Origin: Deinococcus ruber
GTDB lineage: Bacteria; Deinococcota; Deinococci; Deinococcales; Deinococcaceae
Length of the DNA stretch: 64,000 nucleotides
Direction: 5' to 3'
Assembly: GCF_014648095.1 (NCBI RefSeq)
Contig: NZ_BMQL01000013.1
Coordinates: forward strand, 52,672 to 116,671
Part shown: positions 62,563 through 64,000 of the stretch, in pieces
Position numbering within the stretch: the stretch's first letter is position 1
Layout: each line of letters begins with the position of its first letter
The notes under the pieces: generated by a model
Told to the model about the DNA's origin: nothing
The model's database searches: none
What the model saw: only the letters and a program-made list of their open reading frames with translations
Made by a program: the position numbers and the translations under genes

Positions 62563-63708
62563 ATGAATCTTAACTTCAGATCTGAGTCAATTTCGTTTAG
62601 GATATTGAAAATTACACAGCCTATTGGCGATTTTTATATATCTGCTATGAAGTCTAAAGATTTACATGATATATCAGTTGTTGATGTTCGAAGACTTAAG
62701 GATCAGGATAGAGAGCTCGAGAGTTATCTGGGAATACAACGCCCTCTAGACTTAAAGCGGGTAGCAGAAATTGAGAAATATGTGCAGGATCCAGAGGCAT
62801 CCTTCCCAACCGCGATCATTATCTCAATAGATGAAAGATGTGTTTCAGTCAACAGTGATTTAACGGTCATGACTTTAACTCCTTGGGTATCAAGCGAGAA
62901 CGGCATAGATGACATCAAATTTAGCGAGATGGCTCATGTTATAGATGGACAGCATAGACTCGCAGCCTTAGCAAACTACTATGAAGACAACTTTGAAGTC
63001 AACGTGAGTATATTTGTTGGAATGGACATTTCTGATCAAGCTACTATTTTTTCTACCGTTAACTTAGCGCAAACGAAAGTAAATAAAAGCCTGGCATACG
63101 ATCTCTTTAGTTATGCTAAATCCAGAAGTCCTCAGAAAACGGCTCATTTTGTCGCCGTCGCTCTTGATCGAAATATAAGGTCCCCGTTTTACAAACGAAT
63201 AAAACGACTAGGTATAGCGACTCCAGGTAGAACTGGTGAGACAATTAGTCAAGCAACATTTGTGGACGCATTAATGCGATTTATATCTGATGACCCAATT
63301 AAGGATCGTATCGACCTCGCTAGAGGAAAGATGCCTAATCTCATATATGACGAAAACAAGCTGATTTTCCGTAGATTCTTCCTCCAAGAGAAGGACGTAG
63401 AAATAGCTGTGATAGTCAGTAATTTTTACAACGCTGTAGATAAAAAATGGCCTAAAGCCTGGAAAAGCCTGGAGACGGGCGATATTCTAAACCGTACTAA
63501 TGGTTTTAGAGCCTTAATGCGAGTGCTAGGTTTGGTGTATCGAGACATAAGAAGAAAGAATATTGAGCCTAGCGTAGATAACTTCCATAATTATTTTTTG
63601 GATTTGCCAATTGATGATGATCAACTTAACGTTGATAACTATCCCCCTGGAACAGGTGGAGAATCTAAGCTCTTTAATGAGATCCGTGGTTACTTGAACT
63701 TAGGATAA
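62563..63708 (+). CDS. DGQHR-domain protein (DndB/DpdB-like)
   Basis: This 381-residue protein has the diagnostic HVIDGQHRLAALANYY near residue 127, preceded by RPLDLKRVAEIEKYVQD and followed by TIFSTVNLAQTKVNKSL, as in DGQHR proteins. DndB (phosphorothioation) and DpdB (deazaguanine insertion) are relatives; here none of their partner genes is present. It follows the membrane protein by two bases. AT-rich composition marks transfer. The function here is not known. Confidence 0.82.
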   Translation: MNLNFRSESISFRILKITQPIGDFYISAMKSKDLHDISVVDVRRLKDQDRELESYLGIQRPLDLKRVAEIEKYVQDPEASFPTAIIISIDERCVSVNSDLTVMTLTPWVSSENGIDDIKFSEMAHVIDGQHRLAALANYYEDNFEVNVSIFVGMDISDQATIFSTVNLAQTKVNKSLAYDLFSYAKSRSPQKTAHFVAVALDRNIRSPFYKRIKRLGIATPGRTGETISQATFVDALMRFISDDPIKDRIDLARGKMPNLIYDENKLIFRRFFLQEKDVEIAVIVSNFYNAVDKKWPKAWKSLETGDILNRTNGFRALMRVLGLVYRDIRRKNIEPSVDNFHNYFLDLPIDDDQLNVDNYPPGTGGESKLFNEIRGYLNLG

Positions 63709-63760
63709 ATATGTTATTGATCTGTTCTTAATATAGCTGCGCATTACGCAATTGAGGAAG

Positions 63761-64000
63761 GCTAGATAGAGTAATGAGTTTATATAGCTTTGCTCTTCTA
63801 ATGCTTACTACACAAATTGATATGGAATAAATTCACTTATTGATGTTCTCTAAAGACAAGGATGGGAGATTGCGCTGAAGGTGGTAAGAATCTGCTGACT
63901 ACTATTAAAAACAGGCTATGAGGGCTTCCAACGTGCTCCAGCTAGATAGAGTAATGAGTTTATATAGCTTTGCTCTTCTAATGCTTACTACACAAATTGA
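63761..64000. repeat. 60-base direct repeat at a 180-base interval
   Basis: The 60 bases at 63761-63820 (starting GCTAGATAGAGTAATGAGTT) recur exactly at 63941-64000, where the window stops. The 120 bases between are unrelated and non-coding. The region 63709-64000 has no supported gene. It may be the start of a tandem array, a pair of recombination sites, or an assembly join. Confidence 0.7.

Overview
This 64-kb window is mostly GC-rich bacterial DNA. The gene content and style suggest a Deinococcus-like organism: compact ATGA-coupled operons, strong AGGAGG ribosome sites next to apparently leaderless genes, a type I-E CRISPR repeat, and TPR proteins with a C-terminal winged helix. That assignment is inference. 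The most economical reading is a prophage or phage-plasmid whose early and late genes, all on the minus strand, are separated by a roughly 35-kb cluster of defence modules. An AT-rich accessory segment lies at the right end.

Layout. Positions 1-4059 (minus) carry late phage genes: the start of a gene cut by the window edge, portal, large terminase and small terminase. A membrane coiled-coil gene (4422-5141) and a degenerate strip follow. The defence cluster then begins. CRISPR array 1 (5765-10985, about 86 repeats, read on the minus strand) is followed by a complete type I-E cas operon (cas2, cas1, cas6e, cas5e, cas7e, cse2, cas8e and cas3 in map order, all minus, 11024-19919). Upstream are a WYL regulator, a TPR/winged-helix regulator and a previously uncalled 52-residue secreted peptide gene (22823-22981). 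CRISPR array 2 (23268-27450, about 69 repeats) diverges on the plus strand. Next come a 3' gene fragment, a 117-bp inverted-repeat element, a DUF2235 hydrolase, a secreted protein, a large DUF262/DUF1524 protein, a 1-kb insertion-like element carrying a membrane protein, and a type I restriction-modification operon (hsdR-hsdM-hsdS with an HTH gene). That operon is bracketed by two direct copies of a 105-bp inverted-repeat element.

From about 40.2 to 53.8 kb the window returns to phage-like genes, mainly minus strand. They form an early operon that starts at a Cro-like gene and runs through homing endonucleases, zinc-finger proteins, a replication initiator with an apparent internal origin, and a DnaQ-like protein lacking catalytic residues. 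A plus-strand GGDEF protein, a cupin and a DUF4397 protein are interspersed. Opposite the Cro-like gene is a CI/S24-type repressor gene with what looks like a leaderless promoter and a palindromic operator, so 53.5-54.7 kb looks like a lysogeny switch. The plus strand from 54.7 to 61.3 kb carries an S24 protein, secreted proteins, a DinB protein, a response regulator, a GNAT enzyme, three very small membrane proteins and a chimera of a truncated serine recombinase with a duplicated domain.

From about 61.45 kb the base composition drops sharply. This island holds a gene frameshifted at a T7 tract, a four-helix membrane protein coupled to a DGQHR-family protein (a possible defence pair), and a 60-bp direct repeat at the window end.

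How the parts may work together. The secreted peptide, its TPR regulator, the WYL regulator and all the cas genes point the same way. This suggests, but does not prove, that a peptide signal controls type I-E immunity. Both arrays share the same leader end, so one Cas1-Cas2 could feed both. Fragments of one phage-side gene (40209-41858) recur at the cluster's internal boundaries, which suggests stepwise insertion of defence cassettes at a recurring site.
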